5,816 bases of DNA from DATAYF01 sp036272735 (GTDB lineage: Bacteria > Chloroflexota > Ktedonobacteria > Ktedonobacterales > Ktedonobacteraceae), in the NCBI GenBank assembly GCA_036272735.1, contig DATAYF010000520.1:1-5816 (forward strand), in the 5' to 3' direction. Numbering within the stretch: the stretch's first letter is position 1; every line of letters begins with the position of its first letter. The notes below the pieces were generated by a model, which was not told the DNA's origin, searched no databases, and worked only from the letters and a program-made list of their open reading frames with translations. The position numbers and the translations under genes are program-made. Below, piece after piece: positions 5,524 through 5,816 of this stretch.

Positions 5524-5546
5524 TTTCTAAAACCTATGCTTTCCAA
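5497..5546. repeat. 50-bp palindromic repeat, copy 2 (right of the toxin-antitoxin module)
   Basis: This is the same-orientation partner of 3987-4036, offset by exactly 1510 bp and differing at three positions (5520, 5528, 5542). Its hairpin is CATAGGTTTT (5509-5518) with AAAACCTATG (5529-5538); the inner three pairs seen in copy 1 are weakened here. Confidence 0.85.
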
Positions 5547-5550
5547 CGCG

Positions 5551-5721
5551 CTCCCCAACTCGCCTTCGGATGCTGCCCTGTCGTACCGACGCTATCAGTT
5601 GGGGGTCAAACAGCTCGTGGTACTCTTCCATGCTATGTGCCGGCCCATGGCGACCCGGGAAACCAAAGAAGCGTTCCTGTTTGGGTTGCGCCGCGTGCGC
5701 AATCGACGGCACCACCGAAGC
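5551..5721 (+). pseudogene. IS4-like transposase fragment, frameshifted
   Basis: In one frame this gives SDAALSYRRYQLGVKQL, then VVLFHAMCRPMATRETK and AFLFGLRRV. A 1-nt shift near 5697 leads into AIDGTTEA (to about 5721). The order of an S-YRR-QLG helix, then LF-CRPMAT, then GLRR-AIDGT containing the first catalytic Asp of the DDE triad, is what I recognise from IS4-like transposases of Ktedonobacteria. Only about 57 codons in the middle of a protein of some 400 residues remain. The N-terminal part, the other catalytic residues and any terminal repeats are absent. A longer frame (5368-5811) runs through it but is an accident of open reading across repeats. Family assignment is from memory of motifs, with no search. 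Confidence 0.65.
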
Positions 5722-5816
5722 CTGGTTCAGAGGGGTTCTGTTTGTCTAAATATCAATATAGCGTTATACTGCAATAGTGTCTTCAAAGAGTGCAAAAATC
5801 CGAGCGAATAACAGGA

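Noticed and set aside
5368..5811. 147-codon plus-strand frame as a gene
   Set aside because: It starts in the repeat region, passes through three repeat copies and then the transposase fragment, has no ribosome site, and its last third is the wrong frame for the transposase.

Overview
The window looks like an accessory stretch of a chromosome from a Ktedonobacteria-type (Chloroflexota) or similar soil bacterium of moderate GC content. This rests on an F420-type luciferase-like oxidoreductase, an MmyB-like regulator paired with an SDR dehydrogenase, a Doc toxin with an AbrB-type antitoxin, an IS4-like transposase scrap, and gene decay with many palindromic repeats. It is inference from gene content, not a database match.

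Left part (1-2235): the N-terminal 114 codons of an MmyB-like helix-turn-helix regulator run leftward off the window. Facing away from it is an SDR-family dehydrogenase that keeps the NAD(P)-binding half and then stops, so it is a 3'-truncated remnant. Next is a promoter-like sequence with a 19-bp spacer, an 83-nt hairpin with 23-nt arms that would fill most of the 5' leader, and an intact 290-aa luciferase-like oxidoreductase resembling the Rv1855c family. Two related hairpins follow its stop codon.

Middle (2236-3990): about 430 bp have no convincing gene. A minus-strand aminoglycoside-phosphotransferase-like gene (2668-3738) follows. It lacks the start of its N-lobe and has two opposite 1-nt frameshifts bracketing the catalytic loop. 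To its right are copies of a TTCGGAGTTACGCTGGAA-type repeat.

Right part (3987-5816): two 50-bp direct copies (47/50 identical) of a palindromic repeat bracket a toxin-antitoxin operon. The operon has a near-consensus promoter, a perfect 13-bp-arm operator over the -10 box, an AbrB/MazE-type antitoxin and a Doc-family toxin. Just upstream is a possible 60-codon secreted peptide with a strong signal-peptide profile. Beyond the toxin come a likely terminator, more copies of the palindromic repeat, and a frameshifted fragment of an IS4-like transposase.

Only the oxidoreductase and the toxin-antitoxin pair look like complete functional genes. The regulator may be intact but is cut by the window edge. 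The other coding remnants are truncated or frameshifted, which fits a region that collects and loses accessory DNA. I see no clear multi-gene system that is new to science. The most unusual items are the paired frameshifts in the kinase gene, the large leader hairpin, and the palindromic repeat family around the toxin-antitoxin module.
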